The notes under the pieces were generated by a model. That model was not told where the DNA came from, did no database searches, and saw only the letters and a program-made list of their open reading frames with translations. A stretch of 64,000 nt of DNA from Eremophila alpestris peregrina (lineage: Eukaryota > Chordata > Aves > Passeriformes > Alaudidae): positions 5,988,119 through 6,052,118 of the forward strand of contig WMCF01000030.1 of assembly GCA_009792885.1 (NCBI GenBank), read 5' to 3'. Below are positions 47,091 through 61,600 of this stretch, piece after piece. Position 1 is the stretch's first letter. Every line of letters starts with the position of its first letter. Both the position numbers and the translations under genes were made by a program.

Positions 47091-50000
47091 TCAGCATGTA
47101 TACAAATAGAGTACCAGACAGGGGTAAACATCTTTGGTTAATAACTAATTGATCTCTCTTGATTCTTGCCCTCCCTCTGCCTTCATTTTCAAAATCCTGT
47201 ATTAAGATTTAGATTCCCTCCATCTTTTTCATAGACACCTCATCACATTTTTAGTTCTGCTAACAGAACTCTTCCTGGTGCCACACTGTGAAGGGCATTA
47301 ATGAAATTATCAAGGTATTTCAAAGCCCAAACTGGCTAATAGAGCAACATATTGAAATGTTGGACTGTCACAAAATGATTGAAAGCTGCTTACTCCTGAC
47401 CAGCATTGTATTATGTTTTATTTCTACACAATTTGGATAAAATATTGAATTCCTTAATGTTGTATAAAGCTCCATAACTTGTGAATTAATAAGAATATGG
47501 TAGATTTAAAAATGCTATCTCTTAGCATATTTCAACTTGAAACATTAAGGGTTTTTAAAAATATTTCTGTAGATTGAAGAGAATCTAATAGGTTTAAGCA
47601 AACTGTTAGCTATTATTAACATTGCTGAAAAGTTATTAAATATTAATATTAAGTAATCAGAAAGATATTTTATATATACATACACAACTTGAGATATCTA
47701 TATATTCAGATATATAAAAGCTTTTTTCTAGTTTTTACTATTGCTATGCAATATCAGTTTCAAAGTCTCCTGAGAAATTCAGAACTGTTAAAGCAAAAAC
47801 GTAAGTAAGAATGTAGGTAAAAATGTATTGAGACACACTTGGAAAAACATCACTCATTTTGTGAATGTAGAGTAGCCACAAAATTGACCATAAATTAATG
47901 ACATTGATGGAGTTTGGTATGTAAGGCTGTATCTAACCTTGCTGATGTGTGTAACTTCCCCTTTTCTTCAGAATGAAGTTGCCAGATAATCTCACAGGCA
48001 GGCAGAGGTGGCCACTCAGAAATTTTGTGCTGCACTGCTATTTATAGATATCATTAAAAAACATTTATTACTATTGCTTCTGCCTCGTCTTCTACTCTTA
48101 AAACCTGGTTGTAATTTTTATGGAAGGCACACCTATGAGAGTAACCATAAAATGTACTGGACCTACAGACATCCTCTTTTTCATCTCAATGCCTCATTTG
48201 GACTGCTTCATGAAATCATGCATTTCAATAACCCTTTTCTTCCATTTTCCTATAATTGAATCTTTATTTTCGTTGTTCCAATCTCAGTAACTAACATGAA
48301 ATTTCCAGATTGACAGTTACCTAACCAGACCTCTATTTAATACTAAATATATATAATAATATGAAAGTTATTTAATATAGTTAATACCAATATCATAAAA
48401 ATATCACATTATTAAAGTAAACCCTCCATTATACAGACAACACAACTTTAGTGACTGCCTAAGCAGAAGCTAAAGATAGAGAATGCTACAAGTATTATGA
48501 ACTTGAGTTATTAAATAATGGTTGAAATTACTGATAGATAATCCAACATGGAAGCTCTTAGAAGCACTTTCAAATTGTATACTAAATGAAGGCTTTTAAA
48601 TGAGACTTCAATATTAAATGAAGACTCCACAGGAACCACAAGTGTGTCTTTTATTATCAGCACTATAAAAAATACTAATCAAATTCTTGATGATGAGACA
48701 CTTAAAATTCTACCTACTTTTAACAAATTAATTCTAAACATTTAATTTTAACTGAAGTGGAAACAGCTGCTTTCATTTAGGTCTAGGTATTAAAAATAAA
48801 TTATTACATTCTTCTTTAATGATTCAAGCTGTTCTATTGGATGATATGTTCTTTATTTCAGCAACTTTTAAAATATAGCTAACTAGGGACCTCAGCAAAG
48901 GCACAATTTAAAGGAATGCTTATTTTGAACTAGAAATTATAGTGAAGAGATGTTTCAATCAGTATAGATCTGGTTTTTTTTCTTTCATATTTGTTTCCCC
49001 TTTCAAAAGATGAAAACTATATCTTCACCTTGTGCAAATGACTGAATATAGAGGAAAATAGCACAGATTTGCAAAAATTATTCTACTATCATTTCACTAT
49101 TGTTGTCATACCAACGCTATACCTGTTACTTTAAAATGGGCATGAATTCATTGGATCCCAAAATTCTCTTACTATGAAACCTTAAAAGTTTGCAGCCTAA
49201 AGAATTTGAAACAGCTGGGCCTGGTAGTTGAAACATTGACATAAATAAGCACACCTACATGCAAAAATTATTATTCTGGTAAATAAGTGTATGTCTATAA
49301 AATGGATTCTGTAGCTAAAAATTTATTCTTACTGTATTGGTGTTTCAATAAATGTAAGCAATTTAACTTTTACCACAGCAGTTTCTGCTTTTCAGTCAGA
49401 AAATAGAAAGATAATAGCAAAAGTTCAAAAGTTTCAGTAATTCAAATTTTTTATGTTCATTTTCATCAGCCTCTGTAGATATTGACTCAGACTTGTGTAA
49501 CTTTCATGATGATAATTTTATTTACACTGAAATGAATTTCATTCTGTATGTTATCCCCTTGAAGTGAATTAGACTACAAAGGAATGGGTGTTTACTCAAA
49601 GGATAAAGCCTAAGGATGTAACCATGATTGATGTTATTTTGTTAGAATAGTGTCAATGAATAGTACATTTACATGAAATCCCTATCCATATTATCTGAAC
49701 TATTATGGCATCTGACATCAAGAAACTTTTCATCATTGAATATTCAACACTGAATATGTTTTATGAATTCAGTCTTATAAAAAGTCATAGCAGGTTAAGA
49801 AATGTTGCAATAGTTACACCTTGAAAATGGGTTATAGCTTGGCCCTGGCCTCAAAATTTTGCTCTTTTTCTTGTCCAAATTGTCAGACATCTGTGAAGAT
49901 AGAATGATTCCTAAGATGGGCCATACCTTCAAATTGTTTTGTTGACAAAAAGAAGTAATAATTACTGACAATGCAAATAAAAATATTATTGACACTTAAG

Positions 50001-51344
50001 AACTCTATTAAATGTATGTCTCTACCAGATTATCTTTGGGTTAATCTCTCCCCCTAGTGCTAATTTCAAGACATCCACATATGTTCAGTGTAATTGTAAA
50101 GAATATAGTTTAGCAAACTTTAAAGTAAAAAGAATTTTAAAAAAGCAGTTCTCCTTAGGCTTAAAACACATACATATATATATGTATAAACTCAGTGCTG
50201 AATAGACTATTGTCTCTTTTTCAGGGATTGGTACCCAAGAAGGATGTAGTTAATACCTCAAATATGTGAAACTAGTGATTTTATATCACAGGGGTTATTC
50301 CAAAATCATGGAGCAAATCAATTCTGTGGAGTTTCAGTTCATGGACCTGTGTTCCCATCTTAAAGAAGGAGTAGTCTTCAGAAAAAAAAATCTCCCCCCT
50401 ATTAACATCTATGTAAATCAGTGTTCACAGTCAAATTTAGGGTACAGGAAATAGTCTTTGGTTCCATGTCCTATCTGAAGAGAATTAATTTAGTAATACA
50501 CTTGTAGAAAGGAAATTTGCTGTAGTCTTCTGCAGACTCATGTGGAATCAAATTCACACGCCTAGGTTACAGCACAGTCACCACAGAATTATAATAAATT
50601 ATCTAAATCATCCCACTGACACGTTTCCCATAGCTGACTACAAAGTTAATGTCATTTTGCTGAATATACTTTGAGCTTAGATGTCTCTAGTCTGTCATCT
50701 TTGATTTCTGCTCTTTCCAGAGCAGTACAAAAATGCAAAAGTGATCTTTGCTTTGAAAAGGAACTTAGAAATTCTTAGAACAATGTAAATTCTGTATTTT
50801 GGCTCTAGTTTCTCCCTCCTGATGTTTTTTCACTCACATAATTTGAAAGTATTCAGCTCATTTAAGCTGAAGTTTTCTGCTGCAGTTCTTCCCTACTTTT
50901 AGCATTTTCATTATGGTTTATCATTTTCTTCTCTCCTTGTCACAGATAATTAGCAGCGCTTCTATCTACTGACATCAGTACACCAAACAGAAGTAAAATC
51001 ACTGAAAATTCTGGCAGTGAGGTACTACCCCAACACAAGATGATTTTTGAGGTTTCTTTTTGGTATGGGTGTTTTTTGATTTGTGGTTTGTTTTGGTTTT
51101 GTTTGTTTTTTTCCCAGTATTGTTCCTTTGCACTACATTTATGCCCAGGAGGTTAAGGCTCCAATATTCACATACCTGTCTATGGTGGGTGCTGCATAAG
51201 CTTGCTTCTTTGTAACATGAAAGCATCTCTCTAAAAGGGCATACACGTGACTTTAGTGCATTAAAATACAGAACATATTCACCCCAAATAATCTTTCTCT
51301 GTTTACCTTCTTTGCTTCTCTTTCCCTGCTTCATTACAGACTTT
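47091..51344. other. Unique AT-rich sequence
   Basis: No gene is recognised. A G/T-rich tract lies at about 51048-51116, just before the SINE. A frame of 125 codons on minus (50999-51376) reads through that tract and the SINE tail and is not a gene. Confidence 0.5.
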
Positions 51345-51477
51345 ACAGAATCTCCTGAGTTGGAAGGGACCCGCAAGGATCAGAAAGTCCAGCTCTTAAA
51401 TGAATGGCCTTGATGGGGATTGAACTCACAAACCTTGGTGTTAATAGCACCATGACATAACCAACTCAGCTAATCTC
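51345..51477 (-). mobile_element. SINE with tRNA-Ile-like head and CR1-like tail (TguSINE1 type)
   Basis: On the minus strand the element starts with a tRNA-like head. The box A region reads 'TTAGCTGAGTTGGTTATG' near 51475-51458, a 'GGTGCTATTAACACC' anticodon arm is at about 51452-51438, and the box B region 'GAGTTCAATCCCC' is near 51427-51415. The tail at 51390-51345 reads 'GGGTCCCTTCCAACTCAGG' and then AGATTCTGT, like a CR1 3' end, so it can be copied by CR1 machinery. This architecture is what I know as TguSINE1 of songbirds. About 10-15 percent of the positions look diverged, so it is an old insertion. A functional tRNA gene is excluded by the missing acceptor pairing. Confidence 0.8.
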
Positions 51478-54400
51478 CCTTTTAGTAGAAAACTGTTAAT
51501 TACATAAGGGAAAAAAATAACTAGGTAAAAATTAGCAGCATAATAAAGCAATGCAGAATTCTTGCATGCAGCTACATTGTCTGTCCTAGAAGAATGGAAC
51601 CTTCTATTTGAAATTGGGAGCTTTAAGATGGTAGGTTTGCTTGAGCTCAAGTCAGAAAATCATTGTATTTCCTCAGAAACCTCCTTTTTCAGACTGGTGT
51701 GGAGGCTGAAACAGCTTCCTTCAGCAAACTTTCCTTGCTCTCTCAGTCATTTAGGTAATTCCTCACTGATTTGGAGCCAATGAAGCTGTCACCTTGCTCA
51801 GTAATAGAAAGGGGCAGTCTCTGTTTCTCTTAAATAATTCTCAGAACACTGCCTTACCCAAGGGTTGTGGAATATGTACCAGGTACCTGATGACTCTTAG
51901 TTTCCCTAAAATTTTTATATGGGATAAAAAGTCAGTAAAGCTAGACATTTCTGAAAGTAAACAAACAAAATACTACATAATCTACTGTAAAAGCAAAATT
52001 ACTGACATTAAAAATAGACCAAAAAATCAGACCTACTGCTGTTCCACACCTCAAATTCATGATGGACGCTTTGTCCATGATAAAATGAGAACTGCACAGC
52101 ATTAATGATTTTTGAAACCTCATCACTGAGAAACAAAATTTAACTTATAAAATTATTATACAGTTAAAGAAGATAGCTGTAGCTGCTTGACTAATTTTAA
52201 GAATGCTGTCCAATCAAATGACATTTCTTTGGTCTTGGTAGGTGTCCCAGACTGTTTTTCTTGTCACAGTTATTGGTTATCAGATGCGGTGGGAAAAAAA
52301 AACTTTTTTCAATTCCTGTAATAGGGCTCATAGAAAATATTTTAAAATAATCAAAAATATTTAAAGGTATCCAGGAAGCTTCACTGTGCATTGACAAAAT
52401 AATTTCCTTTTCAATTTTGGGGGGGGTTATAAATGACATAATCCAAATAGGAGCTAAATTTTTTCTTTCACACCTCTTCTAGCCATTAAATACCTATGAT
52501 GATGATATTTAAAAATATCTTGTAATTTGGCTATGCTATTTTAAAGTAAAAATTAGTGAAAAGGAAAAGAGCTCTTAACAGTGGAGTCATATAGTCGATG
52601 CAAATCTTTCCCCTCACTACACCAGTTTGTTACTTCCTTCGTAAGTAATAGTAATCCCTTCCAAAAATAACACATACAAAACTTTTTCATTTCAAGAGTA
52701 ATCACAACATCTCACCCAAGGAACATCTGTAACCTCTGTGGACTCTGGATACGTCAAAGTCAAAAAGAGTGACATACGATACTGCCAAAACTATAGTCAT
52801 GGCTGCACATGGCACATCCAGAGCCTTCCCAACTGCAGAGCTTATAAGATCATAGAGCACTTTTTTTATTGGAGGATAGCCTCGGGGTAATACCTCTGAA
52901 CCAGCCTGTGCTAGGCTTTACTTTACCTGACTATTCATTTGCTCTCCTTAGGATATATTCATATGGAGAAGACAACTCCATCATTTACACCCAAAATCTT
53001 CTGAAGTAGGAATGCTATTAAATATTTGGCCAGCAGTCTTGCTTAATTTTCTTCTCTGAGCATTTCCTATAAATATATACATTTTTTTTCTCCTGTTACC
53101 TTTCATCAGTTTCACTGTTCCTTTTCTCTCTCTTTATGCCCCATTTTAAAATATTTTTCAGTCATAACTCAGGAGATTGTGTGAGCTGTCTTTTCTTTGT
53201 TGATTAACTGGCTTTACCATTCAGACTCAACACCTTGAAAAAACATTTTTTTCCCTTTTCAGTCTAGACTACTATGTACTTTACAAATAAATTTTGGCCT
53301 GTGCTTGGAAGCTTCGTAAGAGAGTCTGAAGGGACTTATTTGCCACATTGAGAATCTCTGATGAGCAGCTCAACAACTGATCCTTAAACATTTGCCCTTT
53401 CTCAAGTGAAGGGATTCTTCAGCATTTCATCTGGTTTTGTGATTCAAGCACTGCTCATTTTGCCACCGTTGCTTTCTCTTAACAATATCACAGGCTTGTC
53501 CTGATGCTGTTTCTATGGTAACCCCCTTTCAATTTATTTGACCAGGGAGCCTACAATGTAGTTCAATTGGGCAACTGTAACTTAAAAGAGCTGGTATTTC
53601 AAAACAAAAGCAGTGAGATCCAGCAAAACCTCTACCTCTTGTCCCTTTAATAAACGTGATCACCAAGCCTCCCGGATTTTGAGCAGCAATAACTTTTTCA
53701 TTTGTGAAAAATATGATATAAAAAAAAAAAGCAAGGAAAACATACACAGTGCAACAACTGCTACTATCACATTATTGGAATAAAACTTGAGTAAACACTG
53801 AAGAGTATGTGCATATTATTTTCTGATTTGCTAATCTCTAGGATTTAACCTTGAATTTAAGTCATTTTAGGTACAGCAAATGAAATCCTATTTCTGGTAT
53901 TACATGATATATAATACATCATAATACAGTGCAGAAAGTTCATCTATAAATTATTGACTCATAGCATCTTGTGACTGACAGTGAAAAAGATTATATTTTT
54001 ACAATGTGCCAACAAAAGCATAAAATTGCATTTTTATAAAGGATTTTCTTTTTTCTTTGTTTGTTTGTAGAACTGGGAAAAGAAATTACATGTTATGAAT
54101 GCTTTGGATCAGAATCGCAGAATGGGAATATGAAATTGACCCGTATCACTCCATGCTGGCTTTTGTGCAGAGATCTTCAGCTGCACTACAGATTTCTCTT
54201 GAGGGGCTGCAATGGGGAAATTGATGCAGCTAAAGTGACTCCCAGTTGCTTCTTCACCTGTGTTGGAGTCACATTCCTTTGTATAACTCCTATTATATCC
54301 TTCTTAATTTAGAACCTTCACCAATTAATGGATGAATAAAACCACATGGTCCAGTGACTCACAAATCCTCCTGGCATACTGGCTACATGAGCAAAATTTT

Positions 54401-57400
54401 TATTAAGATCTGTTTTATGTTTAATCAAATATAAAAATTTCCTTTTTTGGAATACAGAGTAGAAGTAAAAGCACTTAGGCTTTGCCAAGTGATCTGAAAT
54501 TAGCACTTTCCCAGGATTTAGCTATTTCACAGGAAATAATGAGATTCTGATGAAAAATAAAACATTTTTTATTCCCTCACAATCTCTACTTTTGGATACT
54601 GAAATACTAATTATCTGTGCAACAGATAAAAAGGCTTCCTTGTGGTAGTCAAGACAGTCAAAACACAGAAAGTGTTTCATTAAAAACTTTCAGTGGGCTC
54701 AAGTATCAAACTTTGCTTTTTATAAGTCTTTCATACCTACCAGAAGGCATCACACACCAACACCTTGTTGTTTAAAAGTCTCTATCTTGCTTCTCAATGG
54801 CAGCTCAAAGCAGCTCTCAAGATTTGTTCACTTATATCAGTCCATCCTTCTCAGGGCACCAGCTCACTCCAGCCTGTCCCTGTCTGACTCTCTCACTCTT
54901 TATCACACCCACAGCTGGGCGAGCAAGGTTGTTCCCACTCTGGGACAATTAACACAGCTGCAATACATCAGCCACAAGATTACCTTTAGTACTAGCTCCA
55001 TTTGTCTCCTCACATTATCTATCTTACCACACTTCCTGAAATTTCACTTTCTTCAGATTTTGATAGGGAGCATCCAGCCATGTGAAAGATACAATTTGAA
55101 ATGTATAAAAGCTCTGAAACCTCTTAAATTAAAAGTTAAGACTAAGCATGCCACACTGACCTTAACTGAGGTGCTGCATGCTAAAGAAAATTTACCTGAG
55201 TTTTGATTACTCAGTCCTGTTCTGTGAATAAATTTACCATCACCGTATATTTGACATAAAACTGTTTCCGATCAGATCAACAGAAATTATTTGTTTAAAT
55301 TAAAATGGTTATCTTAATTCTTACGCCTGTGCTGATATTCCCTGGAAAAAAAAATATGTAAAATGAATTTTATTTATGCTCTTGCATGAAAATACATAAC
55401 ATACTCTAAGGGGAAGCTCTATGTGCTAAGTTTCAAATATCTGCCTTCAGCATTTGTCTGGATTTCTGCAATACTAGAGAAAAGAACCATACTCCTTCCA
55501 TCTAGATTTAGCACCTACAACATGCTATTGCCTCTGACATTCTAGCCTGGATCAGGGCTAAATCTCCTGATAAAATAGAAAACATGAGATGAATTGCTGA
55601 AAATTATGAAAAAAAAATTTCAGAATCCATACTCAGTGTACGGGATTTTCCACCAGTAAAGAAGTAATATTTTTATGCTAAGACATATGATAGAATACAC
55701 AGCACAAAAGAAAACAAAAGCAATTTCATTAAGAAAATATATCATGACAGAAGGTATTATTTCATGATAGGACCATTTCAAGGAACAATGCATACAAAAA
55801 AAGCACTCTTTAGTATTGATGAGATTTTTTTTTAAAAAGTAGGGTTATTTTTCCTGACAAGGTATGCAATTATTCTGGAACCACAGTACTTCTTTAGTGA
55901 ACTGCTTAAAGAGAAAAAATAGAATAAAAAAAATTAACCAAATCATAGAGTAACAATAACGAAGAAAAATAAGTAACGAGAGATACAAAGATCAGGTATT
56001 CAGGAACTGACAGACATAAAACCAAAACAGATATAAAAAGTAGGTAGGTATCTATAGGTATGTCTATACACATAGACATGTATATGTCCATATTTTTATA
56101 ATATTAAATAGTATTTGCAATATATTACTAAAATTGTGGCAACATAATACTCAAAACCATTAATATAAGCCTACAATAATTTGGTGTCTTATTTGGTGTA
56201 TTAGTGAAATTTTGGTCAAGGATAAAATTATTCTCTTGTGGAATTATTCTGTTGCTAAATAGAGCTGAGTCTCAGGACAGTCTAAATTTAAATGCTCATC
56301 AAAGAAGCACAGCTTTTTTTTTTTCATTTTTAAGATGTAAGTATATGTAGGAGGAATACTTATACTGTGTAGGAGGACAGTATTTTGCTTGCAAACTTAA
56401 AGAAATACTTGGGAATTAGAAAATACAGAAAACAAAACCAAACTCTCCATAAATTTGAAAGTATAATTTTAAAATACATTGCAACTGAATTTCATTTTGA
56501 AAAGTGATCTGCATCATTCAATTAAGGAAAGTGTCATTGCTGAAGACAATAAGTGTGTTAGCTTTAAGTGTGTTTTCCATTCACAGCCTTTTTGACCTGC
56601 TATTTTCATGAGTATCTCCTCTCCGAATTCTATTTCAGAGACACGGTAATAATATTGAGTTTAATTCCAGGTAGGTTATTCTAAAACCACACTACATTCT
56701 TGCTCTGCCTCTCAGAATACCTTAATTCTTTTTGCTTTACTTTGTCTTGCTCTTCCAATAAATTAAAAGAGAGTTAGAAATGGAGGAAGGCCTGGAAGGG
56801 CCTCACCTCTGGAAGGGTGTAAATTTGGAAAAAGAATAAAATATGCTATGCAAATATTTCCTACAAGTGAGAAGGATTCCATACTTATACTATTGAAAAA
56901 AATTAACTAAATTTAAACAAAAAAGGGATATCTTAAATGACCTTTGAATGATGAAGTAAGTTAATGAATGTCTTGTCCCATATTTTTGAGGTCTAAAGCA
57001 ATTTTATTTAACTAGTAGAACAAAGTGAGTGCCACATGCATTTAGAAGCAAAATGAATTATGAATACCTAATCACATACTGCTGCTTTATAGCACAGCAA
57101 AAGAACACTTCATTTAATTGTATTCAATTTTTGAACATATCATGAGGATATTTTTCTTTTTTTCTTGAAAGACTAATGTTTTTTCATAGTTTTCTGGCTT
57201 CAGATAGTTACTATCCCTTAAGATTTGATTCTACACAAAAAAAAAATAAAAGAAAGGAGAGAAAACCGCAAATATTTGACAAAATAAGATTTCACAAATT
57301 TTAAAGTTGTACTTTAATTCGAGGTTAAGGTCTTTATTCTGATTGGTTGCTATAAAGTGAATTCACTGAAATTTTATTTCATAGGAATACTGTAAGTGTT

Positions 57401-58564
57401 AATATTTTTATAATAGATAGAATATAATTAATTTAAAAATTCTGATTTAGAATTGAAACTAAAGGAAACTTTTCTTTAGAGAAGACCATTTTTCCAGTAA
57501 ATATTATATAGTAATGGATAAATGTGCATGGATTAAAGTGAGTAAAGAATAACATCTTTGTTAACTTGTGCATTAATACTTAATCCAAGTTAACAGGTAG
57601 GTTAGTTCATGCTCTCCCTAGACTTCTAGCCCAGCCAGCCTTACTCAGGGGTCCATGCTTTCTGAATTTGATTTGACAAAAATTTTTACTGGGGCAAAGA
57701 ACTTACTGTTTTTAAATAGGCATTTTTCCCTCTGCTTCTACATTTGTGATTGCATAACATAACCATGTTATGGGTGATTGGAGAGAAAGCACAGCAGAAA
57801 CTCATTTCCATGTTTTGCAGTCAGAACAGTATCTACACCTTCTTTAAAAATCTAAAATATAGGTACTAAAGCTTTTTCAAACAATGTACCACACAATTCT
57901 GTCCAAAATCCCATTTCCTGAAGTAATTGTTTCTTATCCTGGTTTTAAAAAGCACAGCCAAAATATTGCCTTCTTTTCTGGCAAACTTTACCATATATAA
58001 AGACTACATTATATTTTTTCTTCAACCTTCTGTTTTCAATGCCAAGTGACAAATCTTTCTGTTTATCAGACCTTTCTTCTTGATTTCTAATCACATTTGC
58101 TGAACTACTTCATATTTTTTACTTGACTTGTATCTTTGTTGACATGTTGATCTGAATAGGTAAGTACTTCACTTAAGATCTTTTTTGGGGAGAACAGAAC
58201 ATTACTTTGAAAGTCTGAAAGAACTATTCCCTAGCCATTTTTTTTTCTCTTTTTTTTCTTGACCTTTTTTCCTTAAGAACATTGTTAATTGGTAATTGAT
58301 ATTCAGCCTACACTTCTGTACAGGCACAATATGTGTGATGTTTATGCTTATCCAGTCTTTTTCCTACGAGGCATTTTTGCTATCAACTGCAACTTCAGCC
58401 TCTGCACAAATCCTGAGCTGGATTTTTGATATTTCTTTAGAAAATTTACTTACTTGAACAAATGATTTAAGTAATAAGAGTACTTGCAGCCCTCACATTC
58501 TTTCCTCTTCTCCTATCCATTTTACAGAGGATCATCCCCCGCTCTGAATATGAATACTTTGTAC
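51478..58564. other. Long unique AT-rich stretch
   Basis: No gene or repeat family is recognised over 7.1 kb. Plus frames at 51794-52105 (103 codons), 54061-54312 (83) and 54787-55206 (139) lack known motifs. Short GATA/TAGG tandem units occur near 56040-56065. Confidence 0.5.
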
Positions 58565-58640
58565 TGCATCAAGCTATTAATGAGAACATTAAACAGTAAG
58601 AGATCCAAAAGAGCTCCCAAAGGTACCCACTAAATATGGA
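58565..58640 (-). mobile_element. Probable ancient CR1 RT relic
   Basis: On the minus strand one frame gives 'LFNVLINSLMQY', like the CR1 'LFNIFINDLDxG' block that follows motif B. The preceding bases give 'GTFGSSFGSL' in a frame one base off, like 'GVPQGSVLGP'. Only about 75 bp can be matched, so the call is tentative. Confidence 0.45.
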
Positions 58641-61600
58641 ATATTTAGAATATAGACTATAGAATATAGAATATGGGTCTTTGTAAAATGTTTCTTTTTG
58701 GGAATATTTCAATGATGTCTTTATTATTTCTTCCACAATTTTGTATAGCCTGAGATTCCCTTTATTACACATAAGAAAAATATATTCAGTTGGAGAGGCT
58801 GTAAATTAACAAATAAGATAAGTAAATAAGCTTATTTAAATATCCTTTTTTCTAGAAATTCCTAAATTCTATAATTATTTAACTTGGATTTAAAAAATTG
58901 TCTTCTGAGGAATGTGTGTTTATTAATTTGCCATGTATATGAAATTCAAATGTCTACTCTGCTTTTCCTTTGGTCCTGTTTCACCTTCATTTGAAGTTGT
59001 ACAGTATTTTCATGCTTTTCTTATCTTCAGTAATCCCACCTGGTTTCTATGGATCCCTAAACTTATAAAGTCAAGTGACTCTAATTTGCTTTAGACAGAT
59101 CTCTCACCACACAAGAATGATCTTTATTAGGCTTAGAAACTGAAGAAATGTACTTAACGATTTTTAAAAATTGATTCTTTTTCTCATTTTAGGTTAACCA
59201 CATGTAAACATTTTAACAACATTAATTTTTCTACTTGGATAATTGCAAGATTTTGCTGTTCTGTGGGCATTTATTTTACAGTGCATACTGATGCTAAATA
59301 ACATTATAAACTTCATAAGGGCCATTATTAGCTTTTAGTATCTGTTAAGCATGGTATGTCTTCCACTCGTAAAATAGTACTTAGAGAATATTTTCCTTTT
59401 ACTGCTTTACATTCAATTCATTGTAACTATTTGAGTCTTGTCCTTCTAACTTCTACATATTATAGAAATTCTTATATAATAAACGCCAGTAATGTGAAAT
59501 CATTTTCACATTTTATATATCTCTCTGTCAAGTCAATTGAGAACACATGAATCAGCTATTGTCCTTTTCCTGCACTTCTCTGCCTTCTCTTTAGCTTCTC
59601 TAATCAATACTTGCACAACTAATAATAACATTATTTTAAAAGATGTCATTTAAAAATACTGTTTTCTATACTGTTTTATTCCCAAAGGGTTTCATATAGT
59701 TTCCTTGTTATTTTTAGTCTACTGATAAATATGTTGTCCAAATCTACAGCTACTATGGGCCTTCTCTCCCCTCCTGAGAACTAAGAACTCTTTTATTCTA
59801 CATTTATAGCCACATTCCTTACCTTTGACACAGTGGAAATCTTGCCTCTTGTCAGAATCTAATGGAGAGTCTGTTGCTCTCTACTGTCTGTATTAAAATC
59901 TTCTTTCACCAATTCATTCCAAGCAATGACTGGATAATCTATAATTTAGATTGGTTTTATCAATACATCAATATAAATCAAAGTCACTGTAGTGTTATTA
60001 TGCTTTTCTGATTTCTTTTTCTTGTGGAAACAAATTCTTTTCGTGTTTTTCTTAAAAAGACAATAAAATAAAATCCTCTTAGCTTCCAGATTTCCTGTTC
60101 AAGAAAATTGTCATCTGACTACATTCAATCAACTGACTTAATTCACAGTAACTAAATGGCTCAGTCACTCATCCTGAATTGGACTTGTCTTTTTCAGTAA
60201 TGTGTAATATTTGTATATTTTATTTATAATAAGCATACTATAAGTAATAAATTTAAAAATTAAAAAAAAATATCTATTACCCTTCTCATTTTTAGCCCAT
60301 ATTGATCACTGGTTTCCTAAAATGTGCTTATTTTTTCTTCATGACTCTCAGGAGCACACACAGATCAATTGTACGAATTTAAAGCAGAAGTATTTGTTGA
60401 GTCAATAGTGAAAGTGTGGTAATAAGGAATCTATGCAGAAGATTAATTTTATATATTACTAAGTACTATTTGAGAATTGTATATCTCTGTGCATGTTGCC
60501 TGGTCATTTGCAATGTCTGCACGTGAAACTCCAGCTTGAATAACTGAAAATAGCTTTTTATCTTGGAGACAGTCTTTAACATAAAAAATACCTCCAGAAC
60601 TGAAGGGATTAAGACTGAAAGGCTGATAGCATTGTTCATCTCATTTTTCATTAAAGCCTCGAGTCATTTGCCTAGAAAAAAGACTTGATCTAGCATCAAG
60701 TATAGAAGATTTCTCATTATATTTTGCATCATATTGTACAAAATACATTCAGGCACTGGTTCATAAACTTTTTCTTCATAGGAAAATTGAAAAATTTTGA
60801 AATATATGTGTGATTGCAAGGGTTACATCTCATAGCATAATAAATAAATATATTGGAATATGTTTAATTCAGAGAAAATACCTCATATTTTATCAAACAA
60901 AATTTCCATTATGTAGTTACTGTGCTCTGTAGCAAAAGAGAAGGCTTATTTCAATCTTCATAACTCTGCAGCTTTGACTGACATTAAAGAACCATATAAG
61001 GTACTGAATCAGGTTATGAAAATATTCCACAAACATTTACTTAATCTTGAGGGATTAAATTTTGTGAGTCACAAATCTGACAGAACTAATTTTAAATATA
61101 TTGGGATATTTTGTATGGAAATGAGAAAGAGGTTAAATGAAAAGAAAGATCCACTCATTCTTCTATGTTAATGTTCACTGTTTGTTTTTTTTTTTTTTTA
61201 ACAAAATACATCTTAATGATTTTTGATTGCAAATTGCATAAAATGTATCATCTGTATTCCATCACATCTAACAGTGATTACATTATTACATAAGCAAAAA
61301 ATCCAAAGTGGTCTCTCTGAACTAAGGAACATAAACTCAGGTAAAAATTATGCAAAACAAACTGACCTAAATGAACTGTTGTTTTGCAACAAGAAGGTCC
61401 CCCTATTGTCCATAATATTGCATGTGCCATTGAAAGATTATGTACTTGCAGCCAGAACAAAAAATCCAATACATTTGTTTGTATTTTAGGTAATATGAGC
61501 ACTGTGGTTGCTGTTTTCAGATAAAAAAAATAGATAATTAAATTGCATTATGAAGTGAAAGATTTAGTGGTGTTAGCACAGTGAGAGGCTAGACAAGAAG

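Noticed and set aside
51415..51477. Functional tRNA-Ile gene
   Set aside because: Box A- and B-like sequence is present, but acceptor pairing fails and the CR1-like tail shows it is a SINE.
54787..55206. 139-codon plus-strand frame as a gene
   Set aside because: Low-complexity Ser/Leu/Thr-rich product without motifs. A signal peptide or known domain is not evident.
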